Assembly (NCBI GenBank): GCA_945868215.1
Contig: CAMBLN010000013.1
Location: forward strand, 1-33,438
Length of the DNA stretch: 33,438 nucleotides
Reading direction: 5' to 3'
Source: Opitutus sp. GAS368
Lineage (GTDB): Bacteria; Verrucomicrobiota; Verrucomicrobiia; Opitutales; Opitutaceae
How positions within the stretch are numbered: position 1 is the first letter of the stretch; each line of letters begins with the position of its first letter. The position numbers were made by a program, and so were the translations under genes. Positions 25,645-33,390 of this stretch are shown here, piece by piece. The notes below the pieces were generated by a model. It was not told the origin of the DNA. It did no database searches and saw only the letters and a list, made by a program, of their open reading frames with translations.

Positions 25645-26478
25645 ATGACCATCACTACCCTTTCGGAAGAGCGGTTGATCGCCACGGCCAAGTTGTTGCC
25701 CGCCGCCCCGCAGATCATGGCGCGGTTGCACATGATGCTTTTGGATTCGAATTCGGGAATGACCGAAATCGCGGCGCTGCTCAAAAGGGATCTCGCGCTC
25801 ACGACCCGGATCATCCGCGTGGCCAACAGCGCGGCCTACAAAGGCGGAGGCTTGGGCACGATCGAGGAGGCGTTGCACCGCGTGGGGTTTGCCGAGGTGT
25901 TCCGCCTGGTGGGCGTGGTGGCGAATGCGACGCTCACGGACTCGAATCTGCGTTGTTATGGTTACGCGGCGGAAGCGTTTCGGGCGCATTGTTTGTGCAC
26001 GGCGCTCGTGGCCGAAGGCGTGGCGAAAAACACGGGCATGGACCCGCGACTCGCCTACACGGCCGGGTTGCTGGAGGGCATCGGGTGCATTCTGCTTGAT
26101 CGCATTGGACGGGACAGTCTGGAAGGCGCGGAGACCTTTCCGGTGGCCGGGCACGGGCATCTGACGGAGTGGGAACGGCAGACCTTCGGCCTGTCGCACC
26201 ATGACGTGGCGGGGCGGTTGTTGACCGAGTGGGGATTTCCGGAGGCGGTGGTGAAGGCGGTGAGCCATGATGCGACGCTGGCCGAGCCGGCGACACCGCT
26301 CGGGAAAAATCTCCACCTGACCCGCTGCATCGTGCGGCTGGCGGGTTTCGGACTTTCCGGCGAGGACGGCGAGTGGGGCGTGCCGCATGAAAAACTGGTG
26401 GCGGTCGGCCTTTCGAACGGCGATGCGACGCGGATACGCGAAGAAGCGGTCGCGGCTATGCGGACGTTTCAGGCGTGA
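25645..26478 (+). CDS. HDOD domain signalling protein
   Basis: The 277-residue cytoplasmic protein has a single HDOD domain. Characteristic stretches are LLPAAPQIMARLHMMLLDSN, then EIAALLKRDLALTTRIIRVA with NSAAYKGGGLGTIEEALHRV, the classic HDOD core (two-helix unit followed by the NSA motif). Later GLLEGIGCILLDRI and LSHHDVAGRLLTEWGFPEAV mark the second half. HDOD domains are related to HD phosphohydrolases but lack the metal-binding His/Asp pairs; members act in stress, motility and second-messenger signalling (family knowledge). No partner domain is present. It is divergent from the TPR gene and its specific role is unknown. Confidence 0.93.
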   Translation: MTITTLSEERLIATAKLLPAAPQIMARLHMMLLDSNSGMTEIAALLKRDLALTTRIIRVANSAAYKGGGLGTIEEALHRVGFAEVFRLVGVVANATLTDSNLRCYGYAAEAFRAHCLCTALVAEGVAKNTGMDPRLAYTAGLLEGIGCILLDRIGRDSLEGAETFPVAGHGHLTEWERQTFGLSHHDVAGRLLTEWGFPEAVVKAVSHDATLAEPATPLGKNLHLTRCIVRLAGFGLSGEDGEWGVPHEKLVAVGLSNGDATRIREEAVAAMRTFQA

Positions 26479-26501
26479 GCGGGGGGGAGGCGTGAGCGGG
26501 G
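26471..26501 (+). repeat. Short direct repeat over the HDOD stop codon
   Basis: The 14-mer aggcgtgagcgggg occurs at 26471-26484 and again at 26488-26501. The first copy contains the TGA stop of the HDOD gene. It looks like a local slippage duplication. Confidence 0.7.
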
Positions 26502-26588
26502 AGGGGATTCGGAGCGGACGGCTCGGAGTGTAGTCGTCCCTGCCTTAGGGGCTTGGCGTCGGTCAGCGGGCACGGCAAAAAGACGGGG

Positions 26589-28136
26589 ATGCTGTTTTCC
26601 AAATCACCCCTGAAGGTATTTGAACTAGAACTGGAGAAGTCGCTGCGACTGGGTTGGGAAAAACGGGTGGCCGAGGGCGGGGCGGGCGAGGTGATCGCGT
26701 ATGGCGTCATCAGTCCGGAAGGCATGGAGAGCGTGGAGCCGTTTGTGCTGACCAAGGACGATGCGGCGGTGATTTTGAAGGACTGGCAGGCTGAAAAAAT
26801 GGACCTGCGTTGTGCGCTGGCTTTTCCGCCGGGGCGGCATCAAGGGGCTTCGTTGGAGGCGGTGTTCGCGCCGGTGGCGGAGGTTTACGGGAAGCTGGAA
26901 TTGGATGAGCAGGTGGTGATGGAAAACGGCACGTGGAGTCTGATCGAGGAAGTCGTGATCCGTGTGATGAGGAGGATGGATCGGAAAAAGGTTTTCGGGG
27001 ATCGCGCGAAGCAGGGCGGGCCGTTTTTGGGGTTCTTTGGTTATGAAATGAGTTCGGAGCAGTTGGCGGGGCATCTGGCTGAGTTGAATCCGAAGCGGTG
27101 GGTGGAGGAGTGGATCGCAGGGCCGGCGTCGGTGCCGAGCGGCCAGGTGGTGCTCCACGGGAAGGCGAAGACGGACGTCACGGTTGATAATGTGTCGCTG
27201 CAAAATGGCGCGGGGTTGATCGCGACAACGGGCTGGGATGGTTCGGCGAGGGTATGGCGGGTGGGTGACATGAAAGAGCCGTTGTTTGCGAAGACGGATT
27301 GGGATCACGGGATCACGGTGCACGCGCTGTCGGCGGATGGCGCGTGGTTGTTTGTCGCGTGGCGAAATCAATTCACGGGATGCGGGCTGTTTCGGATCGA
27401 TCTGCGGAAGAAGAAGCGCACGGCGTTTGGCATGCCTGAAAAAAGAGAGATGTGGGCGATGGCGTGTCATCCGAGCGAGCCGTGGCTCGCGGTGGGTTTG
27501 GATAACGGGCTGGTTCGGATTTGGGATTATGAGCGCGAGACGGTGATGCGGGAATGGACTGCGCACAGCGCGTGTGTGCGGTCGCTGGTGTTTTCGCGCG
27601 AGGGCGCGGTGTTGTTTAGCGGCACGCGTGAAGACGGGGTGCGGGCGTGGGGCACGTGCGATGGCGGCCAGTTGTTTGCCGCGGCGGGCGACGGGGAGAG
27701 TCTGGTGTTATCGCCGGACGGCGGTGAGTTGGTTGTGTTGTCGTGTGGCGAAGTCCCTTCGCAGACATTGCGGATTCTGGATGCGAGGACGGGTGTGGAA
27801 TTGAGGCGGATTCGCCTTAATCTGGGGGAAGTGGGCAAGGAGTTCGCGCATATGGAGCACGGGGCGCGGTGTGCGGCGATTTCGCATAACGGCGCGGTGC
27901 TGGCGGTCGGGGTGGGGTTTGGCGAGGGGGCGGCGCACGTGCGGATTTTGGATTATGCGACGGGAGAGGAGCGCGAGCGCGCGGTCTTCGGGCATGAGTG
28001 CGTGACGGGGATCGCGTTTGTGCCGGGCAGTGATCGGCGCGTGCTGTTTGCCGGCCGGCATTTTAGGGGGGCGCAGCTTTATGAGTGGATGCCGTCTCCT
28101 CTTGGTCAGCTGCGGGCGAAGGTGAGCAGCGGCTGA
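26589..28136 (+). CDS. WD40-repeat protein with uncharacterised N-terminal domain
   Basis: From the ATG at 26589 the protein has 515 residues; a TTG at 26553 is less likely. Residues 1-190 form a separate domain (FELELEKSLRLGWEKRVAEG, VEPFVLTKDDAAVILKDWQ, KRWVEEWIAGP) that vaguely recalls DUF4303-like proteins; I do not claim that assignment. From about residue 195 a WD40-type propeller follows: ATTGWDGSARVWRVGDM, AMACHPSEPWLAVGLDNGLV with RIWDYE, SLVFSREGAVLFSGTREDGV, and LRILDARTGVELRRI. It has no signal peptide. Its 3' end overlaps the convergent Fic gene by 31 bases. It is probably a protein-interaction scaffold. Confidence 0.82.
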   Translation: MLFSKSPLKVFELELEKSLRLGWEKRVAEGGAGEVIAYGVISPEGMESVEPFVLTKDDAAVILKDWQAEKMDLRCALAFPPGRHQGASLEAVFAPVAEVYGKLELDEQVVMENGTWSLIEEVVIRVMRRMDRKKVFGDRAKQGGPFLGFFGYEMSSEQLAGHLAELNPKRWVEEWIAGPASVPSGQVVLHGKAKTDVTVDNVSLQNGAGLIATTGWDGSARVWRVGDMKEPLFAKTDWDHGITVHALSADGAWLFVAWRNQFTGCGLFRIDLRKKKRTAFGMPEKREMWAMACHPSEPWLAVGLDNGLVRIWDYERETVMREWTAHSACVRSLVFSREGAVLFSGTREDGVRAWGTCDGGQLFAAAGDGESLVLSPDGGELVVLSCGEVPSQTLRILDARTGVELRRIRLNLGEVGKEFAHMEHGARCAAISHNGAVLAVGVGFGEGAAHVRILDYATGEERERAVFGHECVTGIAFVPGSDRRVLFAGRHFRGAQLYEWMPSPLGQLRAKVSSG

Positions 28137-28711
28137 AAGTTGCCGGCGTCGGCGGTTCGCAGGGCAGTCAGGTAGATTTCACGGGTGTCGGTGCGTGCGG
28201 TGAGTTCGGCACCGCCGCCCCAAGTGAAGGGAGGGCGCGCGAGAGCGGTGGCCAGGCGGTCGGCGAGGAGGCGGGCGTGGCGACCGTTGCCGTTGCGCCA
28301 AGGGTGGATGGCGACGAGGCCGTGGTGGAGCCGGATGCAGATTTCGTCAGGCGGGAACGTGCCGTAGGTGATCCACGCCTTGGTGTCATCAAGAAGTGAA
28401 TACAGGCGCGTTTCGACCTCGTGGGGCGGCACGCCGAGATTGAGTTCGCAGTCGCGGAGTTTGCCCGCCCAGCGCCAGACGTGGCGGAACATGCGGCGGT
28501 GCAGGTCGCGCACGAAGAGGTGGTCGAGTAAATCGGTTGAGGTGAGCTTGCGACGCGGGGCGAACAACCAGCGGCGGGCGTCCAGGATGTTTTCGCGTTC
28601 GATCAGGTTGAGTTCGGCCAGCGTCGCCACGCTCGGGATGAGAAACCGTTCCTCGTCGGGGGAGACCGGCGTGGTGCCGGAGCCGTCGCGGTTGGGCGGG
28701 AGCAACGACAT
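28106..28711 (-). CDS. Mobile mystery protein B (Fic domain)
   Basis: The 201-residue protein has the Fic catalytic motif HPWRNGNGRHAR, including the catalytic His and the anion-binding GNGR. The preceding VRDLHRRMFRHVWRWAGKLR is typical of the Fic core, and the opening (GSGTTPVSPDEERFLIPS, then LNLIERENI) is characteristic of the family annotated as mobile mystery protein B (TIGR02613). Fic proteins usually transfer AMP to target proteins. It is the second gene of a coupled pair: its ATG overlaps the stop of the HTH partner (ATGA at 28708-28711 on the minus strand). By layout this is a toxin-antitoxin-like module, with the HTH protein as the regulator. Confidence 0.93.
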   Translation of the reverse strand: MSLLPPNRDGSGTTPVSPDEERFLIPSVATLAELNLIERENILDARRWLFAPRRKLTSTDLLDHLFVRDLHRRMFRHVWRWAGKLRDCELNLGVPPHEVETRLYSLLDDTKAWITYGTFPPDEICIRLHHGLVAIHPWRNGNGRHARLLADRLATALARPPFTWGGGAELTARTDTREIYLTALRTADAGNFQPLLTFARS

Positions 28712-29124
28712 CAGGAAAGGCGCTCTTTGATTTGTTGGTCGAGGTCGTCGCTGCCTTGGGCCTCAAGATTCATCGAATGTTCGGTGGCCTTGAGGTGGGC
28801 GATGTCGGGGTCGCGGGATGCGGCGAGGTCGGTGAAGGTTTGGCCGTCGCGGGGGACCAGCGCGATGACGAGTTCGCACTCGAGCGCGGCGGCGACGCGG
28901 CGAAACGTGGCGAGGGTGATGGTGTCGGAGGCCTCGGCTTTTTCGTAGTCCTGAACGGCAGTCGGTGTGACGCGCAGCGAGCGTGCGAGAGCGGCTCCGG
29001 ACAGGCCGAGGGCTTGGCGGACGGCGCGCAGCCAGCCATGCGCGGGACGGTATACCGGCCGCAGGGATTGCGTGACGGCGGAGAGGCTTTTTAAGGCTAT
29101 AACTTGCTGAGAGGCCTTATTCAT
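28711..29124 (-). CDS. Mobile mystery protein A (helix-turn-helix regulator)
   Basis: The 137-residue protein starts at an ATG (29122-29124). The XRE-type helix-turn-helix is visible in WLRAVRQALGLSGAALARSL followed by RVTPTAVQDYEKAEASDTIT and LATFRRVAAALECELVIALV, which matches the family annotated as mobile mystery protein A (TIGR02612). It always travels with the Fic partner and is presumed to repress the operon and/or neutralise the Fic protein (inference). Three related 10-12-base boxes lie over and just upstream of its start codon and are candidate binding sites. Confidence 0.93.
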   Translation of the reverse strand: MNKASQQVIALKSLSAVTQSLRPVYRPAHGWLRAVRQALGLSGAALARSLRVTPTAVQDYEKAEASDTITLATFRRVAAALECELVIALVPRDGQTFTDLAASRDPDIAHLKATEHSMNLEAQGSDDLDQQIKERLS

Positions 29125-29169
29125 GAGGCTATAACTGTGCTTTTCGGTTTAAATTGCAAGCTATGGCTT
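29095..29169 (-). promoter_or_regulatory. Candidate operator boxes of the mobile mystery operon
   Basis: The 10-mer ggctataact occurs exactly at 29095-29104 (inside the first codons of the HTH gene) and at 29127-29136 (just upstream of its ATG). A related, near-palindromic aagctatggctt lies at 29158-29169. On the minus strand TTGCAA and GTTATA are 18 bases apart over these boxes and could be the promoter, which would give a nearly leaderless mRNA. Boxes overlapping the promoter fit autorepression by the HTH protein. Confidence 0.6.
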
Positions 29170-29202
29170 TATATTTTGAGGATTACAACGAATCCGAATT
29201 AG

Positions 29203-29226
29203 TCCAAATTTATCCTAAAATTTGGA
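29203..29226. promoter_or_regulatory. AT-rich perfect inverted repeat
   Basis: TCCAAATTT-ATCCTA-AAATTTGGA has 9-base perfect arms in the divergent region between the mobile mystery operon and the exported-protein gene. It is a plausible operator. It does not resemble a terminator, since no gene ends nearby. Confidence 0.6.
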
Positions 29227-29276
29227 TTCAGAAGAGTAGGTGGATGGAGTCGAGGTGATGTGTCTGGGAGAATTTT

Positions 29277-30182
29277 ATGGCACATTCTAATAAGGCGGGG
29301 CTCTCATCGTTCTTATCACCTATGAGGCTTTCGCGTTATTTTTATGGGCTGCTGTTTTGTGGGATGATGTCGGGGGCGGTCGGGCTTAGGGCCGAGCCGG
29401 TGATCAGTCGGGACGAAGTCGAGGCGCGGGCGGTGTTGGCGAAGTATGCCGGCGAGTTTGAGGGGTTGACGGACGAACAAGGGAAACTTGCCGAGGCGGC
29501 GAACATGGAGGCGATGGAATCGGTTTCGGTTGAAACGGTGCGTGCGTTTTTGGCGAAGGAGGCGACGTTGGCGGATGTGCTCAAAATGTTTGGCCGGCCG
29601 TTTCATGTTTCGCTGCAAGAGCATGAAGGGGTGCTGTGGTATCGGTTGCCGGATCGACGCGATTTGCGGTTTTGGTTTCAGGGAAACGTGATCGTCGGCG
29701 CGAGTTATGGAGCGGAGCACATCAAGGGGATCGCCCGCGTAAACCAGATGAGCGTGGGAATGAAGGTGGCGACCGAACGGACGGGTTCGGGTGACGTGAT
29801 GTTTACGCCGCAATTTCAGCTTAACGACGAGCGCTTTGATTCGCTGGATGCGTTTAAAGCGAGGCTGCGGAAACTGCCCTCTGGCACCGTGGTAGTTTGG
29901 CAGATCTCATGCGTGATGGTCAGCAAGGATGAGCCGCTGCGGACGGAGGAGCAGCAGAAGGCGTTTAAGCAATTTTGCAGTGAAGCAGGTGTCCGGTTGA
30001 TTGTGCGGGCGGCGGGGTGCGGCACGGAGCGGAGTCCGTGCGCTATCCTTAATCGATTTCCACGCCTTCGACGATCAGGCGGAGGCTGTCGAGGCGGAGG
30101 CGGGCGGCTTCGATGGCGGTGCGGACTTGGAGGACTTGTTTTTTGGCCAAGTCGATTTCCTCGGGGCGGACGTTGTCGTTGA
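29277..30182 (+). CDS. Exported protein of unknown function with probable read-through tail
   Basis: The 301-residue frame starts at an ATG with a good ribosome-binding site (gggag, 29266-29270). A signal peptide follows (RLSRYFYGLLFCGMMSGAVG, cleaved near RAEP); an ATG at 29322 would also begin a signal peptide. Residues about 40-250 form the credible protein (LAKYAGEFEGLTDEQGKLAE, FGRPFHVSLQEHEGVLWYRL, MSVGMKVATERTGSGDVMF); I do not recognise a family. The last 45 residues are Arg/Gly/Cys-rich and lie antisense to the end of the RapA-like gene. A hairpin, GCACGGA / TCCGTGC (30022-30041), sits inside the frame where a terminator would be expected. A stop codon has probably been lost near 30015-30050. 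The full translated end is therefore doubtful. Confidence 0.65.
   Translation: MAHSNKAGLSSFLSPMRLSRYFYGLLFCGMMSGAVGLRAEPVISRDEVEARAVLAKYAGEFEGLTDEQGKLAEAANMEAMESVSVETVRAFLAKEATLADVLKMFGRPFHVSLQEHEGVLWYRLPDRRDLRFWFQGNVIVGASYGAEHIKGIARVNQMSVGMKVATERTGSGDVMFTPQFQLNDERFDSLDAFKARLRKLPSGTVVVWQISCVMVSKDEPLRTEEQQKAFKQFCSEAGVRLIVRAAGCGTERSPCAILNRFPRLRRSGGGCRGGGGRLRWRCGLGGLVFWPSRFPRGGRCR
30022..30041. terminator. Hairpin between convergent genes, inside the extended reading frame
   Basis: GCACGGA (30022-30028) pairs with TCCGTGC (30035-30041), loop GCGGAG, eight bases short of the RapA-like stop. It is terminator-like in position but lacks a long T tract. Confidence 0.5.
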
Positions 30183-33100
30183 GCTTGGAGAGATCGACGA
30201 GGCGTTGGAGGTCGGCGGTGAGGACGGACGCGGCGCGTTCGCGGGCGACTTTTTTTAGGGTGAGCGTGTGGGTTTTCGCGCGGTCGTTGGCGGCTTCGAC
30301 GAGGTTTTTGAGGAGCGTGCCGTTGAAGCCGGGGCGTTCGAGGAAGCGGGGGAGCGGGGCGTCTTCGACGTCGGCGGAGAGGCGCGAGTAGAGCGGGTTG
30401 TCGGTGAGGTCGTTGCCGTGGATGTCCACGAGGACGCGGACGGGCGTGGGGGCGAGGAATTGGTCCACGTGCCACTTGGCGTCGGCGACGGCTTCGAGGA
30501 CGAAAACGGCTTCCAGGAGGAGATTGGGTTTGTCGGCTTCGAGGACGCAGAAGCTGGTGGTGCCGGCGGGCGAGTTCACGAGGAGGTCGATGCTGTCTTG
30601 GACGAGCGGGTGGTCGGCGGAGATGAAGCGGATGTCTTCGCGGGCGATGGCGCGTTTGCGGTCGTAGGTCGCGAGCATGCCGTCGCGGGGGATGGACGGG
30701 AAGCCTTCGACGTAGGCGTGGTTCGCGTCGAGGTTCACGTCGCCGTCTTCGTGTTCGCTGATGCGGACGCCGAAGTGATCGAAGAGATCGGTGAGGATTT
30801 TTTTGAGGAGCGGGTCGGCGTCGGCGGCGCGGACGCGGTCGATCACCTGGCGGGCGACGGCGGGGTTGAAGGAGTTCAACTCGAGGAGGCGGTCGCGGCC
30901 TTGCTTCATCTTCAGCTGGAGTTCGTCGCGGAATTTTTCGGTTTCGGCGATGAAGGCGTCGAGTTGGGCGCGGGCGGATTTCTTGAGTTTGCCTTCGCCG
31001 TAGCTGGTGGCGAGTTCGAGGAGGCGGGTGCGGAAGGCGGTGGCGTAGTCGTTGCCGCCGTGGAGCGGGGCTTCGAAGGCGTTCAGTCCGAAATGATACC
31101 ATTCGGCGACGGCGGCGTCGGCTCCGCCGGCGAGGTAGGGGACGTGGATTTTGATGGTATCCGTTTGGCCGATACGGTCGAGGCGGCCGATGCGTTGTTC
31201 GACGAGGCTGGGGTTGAGCGGGAGGTCCCAGAGGACGAGGTGGTGGGCGAACTGGAAGTTGCGGCCTTCGCTGCCGATCTCGGAGCAGAGGAGGAGCTGG
31301 GCACCGGAGGGCTCCGCGAACCAGGCGGCCTGGCGGTCGCGTTGGACGAGCGGGAGGCCTTCGTGGAAGAGGCCGATGTTGAGGTTGTGCTTTTCTTTGA
31401 TGGCGGCTTCGAGGGCGAGGACCTTGCGCTCGGAACGGCAGATGAGGAGGACTTTGGCGGGGGCGGTTTTTTTAAGGAAGGAGACGAGCCAGTCGAGGCG
31501 GGGGTCGTCTTTGTAGGTGTAGCGGGGGGTGGTGGGGTCCAGCCTCGTGACCTCGGCTGCTTTGGGGGCGGATTTGGCCTTGGGGCCGGGGAAGGCGGTG
31601 AGGGGGGCGGATTTGGCTTTGGGCTTTTTGGCGGCTTTTTTGCGGGTGGGTTTGGCGGGGGCTTCTTCGTCGAGGACGTCGCTGGAGTCGTCGGGGGATT
31701 CTTCGGCGGGGGTGGTGAGGTTGTCGGATTCGGCGCGGTCGGAAGAGTCGTCGTCTTCGGAGGGCTCGGCGGCGAGGGCGGCTTCGGCTTCTGCGGAGAA
31801 GTCGATGGAGATGGGGGCGTTGTCGATTACGGCGGCGGCGCCTTGGATGCGGCTGGCGTTGTGGGCGTTGGCATCGGCGGCGGCTTCCTCGGCCTGGAGT
31901 TCGCGGGCGACGCGGGCGAGAAGGGCGGGCGAGGCGTCGTCGAGGGCGACGGGGCAGTATTGGCGCTTGGGGAAGCCGGTCATCGCGGCGCGGGTGTTGC
32001 GGAAGACGACGCGGCCGGTGCCGTGTTGGTCGAGCAAGGTGCGGAGGAGGGCTTCGCGGGCGCCGGGTTTGCCGGCGTCGAGCGCGGCGAGGTGGGTGGC
32101 GAGGGTTTCGGGGTCGCGGTCGAAGATCTGGCGGAGGGTCTTCTGGTCGGCGTTGGAGAGGGCGCTGTTTTCGACGATTTTTTCGGCGATGGCGGCGATT
32201 TTTCCGAAGTCGGCGGTCTCGTCTAAGAAGGTCTCGTAGTCGTCGTAGCGGTGCGGATCGAGGAGGCGGAGGCGGGCGAAGTGTCCGGCGAGGCCGAGCT
32301 GGGTGGGCGTGGCGGTGAGGAGGAGGAGACCGGGGGCTTTGCGGGCGAGCTGTTCGACGAATTGGTAGTCGGGGCTGGCGTTTTCTGGAGTCCAGCCGAG
32401 GTGGTGGGCTTCGTCCACGATGACGAGATCCCAGCCGGCCTCGACGGCCTGGGTGCGGCGGGTGGCGGCGTCGGGTCCGGCGAGGTAGGCGATGCTGGCG
32501 AGGCCGAGCTGGCTGGAGAGGAAAGGGTTTTTACCGGGCTCGGAGGCTTCGACGGCGAGGCAGCGGGGTTCGTCGAAGATGGTGAACCATAAGTTAAACC
32601 GGCGGAGGAGTTCGACGAACCACTGGTGGGTGAGCGACTCGGGGACGAGGATGAGGGCGCGTTTGGCGCGGCCGGTGGCGAGGAGGCGCTGGAGGATGAG
32701 GCAGGCCTCGATGGTTTTGCCGAGGCCGACTTCGTCGGCGAGCAGGACGCGCGGTATTTGGCGGTTGGATACCTCGTTGAGGATGTAGAATTGGTGGGGG
32801 ATGAGGTCGATGCGACCGCCGAGGAAGCCGCGGACCTCGGACTGGCGGAAACGGTTGGCGGCCTGGAGGGCGCGGAGGCGGAGATCGAAGACCTCGGACG
32901 GGTCGGCCTGGCCGGCCATGAGGCGTTCGGCGGGGGAGGAGACGCTGGTGATGTCGGAGATGGCGTCTTCGCGGACGCGTTGGCCGGCGGGGCCGACGTA
33001 GGTGAGGAGGCCGGCGGTTTCCTCGACGGAGGCGACGGTGAATTTCTCGCCGGTGCGGGGGGCGACGGTTTCACCGGCGGCGAATTGGACGCGTTTGAGG

Positions 33101-33249
33101 ACGGGGGTGCCGCGGGCGTAGATGCGGCGTTCGCGGGTGGCGGGGAATTCGACCGTGATGCGGGCGTGCTCCAAGGCGGCGACCTGGCCGAGGCCGAGTT
33201 CGGGTTCACGTTCACTGACGCAGCGCTGACCGACAAAACCGAGAGACAT
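30049..33249 (-). CDS. RapA/HepA-like SNF2-family ATPase
   Basis: The 1066-residue Swi2/Snf2 protein has helicase motif I ADEVGLGKT (171-179), motif II VDEAHH (from residue 278), and motifs V/VI in CSEIGSEGRNFQFAHHLVL followed by EQRIGRLDRIGQT (about 655-705). The N-terminal FVGQRCVSEREPELGLGQV opening and the long C-terminal part match RapA, the RNA-polymerase-associated ATPase that recycles stalled polymerase (family knowledge; E. coli RapA has 968 residues). An insertion between the two helicase lobes (about 450-570) is low-complexity: acidic SEDDDSSDRAES, then basic RKKAAKKPKAKSAP, with PKAKSAP repeated. This may be a flexible nucleic-acid tether. The start is the ATG at 33247-33249. The gene is convergent with the exported-protein gene. 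Confidence 0.92.
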   Translation of the reverse strand: MSLGFVGQRCVSEREPELGLGQVAALEHARITVEFPATRERRIYARGTPVLKRVQFAAGETVAPRTGEKFTVASVEETAGLLTYVGPAGQRVREDAISDITSVSSPAERLMAGQADPSEVFDLRLRALQAANRFRQSEVRGFLGGRIDLIPHQFYILNEVSNRQIPRVLLADEVGLGKTIEACLILQRLLATGRAKRALILVPESLTHQWFVELLRRFNLWFTIFDEPRCLAVEASEPGKNPFLSSQLGLASIAYLAGPDAATRRTQAVEAGWDLVIVDEAHHLGWTPENASPDYQFVEQLARKAPGLLLLTATPTQLGLAGHFARLRLLDPHRYDDYETFLDETADFGKIAAIAEKIVENSALSNADQKTLRQIFDRDPETLATHLAALDAGKPGAREALLRTLLDQHGTGRVVFRNTRAAMTGFPKRQYCPVALDDASPALLARVARELQAEEAAADANAHNASRIQGAAAVIDNAPISIDFSAEAEAALAAEPSEDDDSSDRAESDNLTTPAEESPDDSSDVLDEEAPAKPTRKKAAKKPKAKSAPLTAFPGPKAKSAPKAAEVTRLDPTTPRYTYKDDPRLDWLVSFLKKTAPAKVLLICRSERKVLALEAAIKEKHNLNIGLFHEGLPLVQRDRQAAWFAEPSGAQLLLCSEIGSEGRNFQFAHHLVLWDLPLNPSLVEQRIGRLDRIGQTDTIKIHVPYLAGGADAAVAEWYHFGLNAFEAPLHGGNDYATAFRTRLLELATSYGEGKLKKSARAQLDAFIAETEKFRDELQLKMKQGRDRLLELNSFNPAVARQVIDRVRAADADPLLKKILTDLFDHFGVRISEHEDGDVNLDANHAYVEGFPSIPRDGMLATYDRKRAIAREDIRFISADHPLVQDSIDLLVNSPAGTTSFCVLEADKPNLLLEAVFVLEAVADAKWHVDQFLAPTPVRVLVDIHGNDLTDNPLYSRLSADVEDAPLPRFLERPGFNGTLLKNLVEAANDRAKTHTLTLKKVARERAASVLTADLQRLVDLSKLNDNVRPEEIDLAKKQVLQVRTAIEAARLRLDSLRLIVEGVEID

Positions 33250-33294
33250 AGCGGGGGAGGAGACGGCTTCGGATGGGGGAGATCAATACTTGGA

Positions 33295-33390
33295 TTTGAT
33301 TAACCGCGAACAGCGCGAAGGGGCGCGAAGACGGAGGGGATCGGAGACGGAGGATTGGCCGCAAAAAGCACAAGAAAGCGCAAAAAGAAG
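33295..33390. repeat. Verrucomicrobial-type intergenic repeats (cgcgaag and gcaaaaag blocks)
   Basis: Two low-complexity blocks lie between the RapA-like start and the window edge. One is taaccgcgaacagcgcgaag followed by gggcgcgaag (33301-33330), a roughly 10-base periodicity. The other is ccgcaaaaagcacaagaaag followed by cgcaaaaag (33359-33388). Such runs recur in intergenic DNA of this phylum as I know it; their function is unknown. No gene is supportable in 33250-33438. Confidence 0.65.

Noticed and set aside
30268-32226. A 652-codon open frame on the plus strand, antisense to the RapA-like gene
   Set aside because: Its product is almost only Gly, Glu, Val, Phe, Ala and Asp in monotonous order, as expected for the complement of a GC-rich coding frame. 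The minus-strand gene has full helicase motifs.
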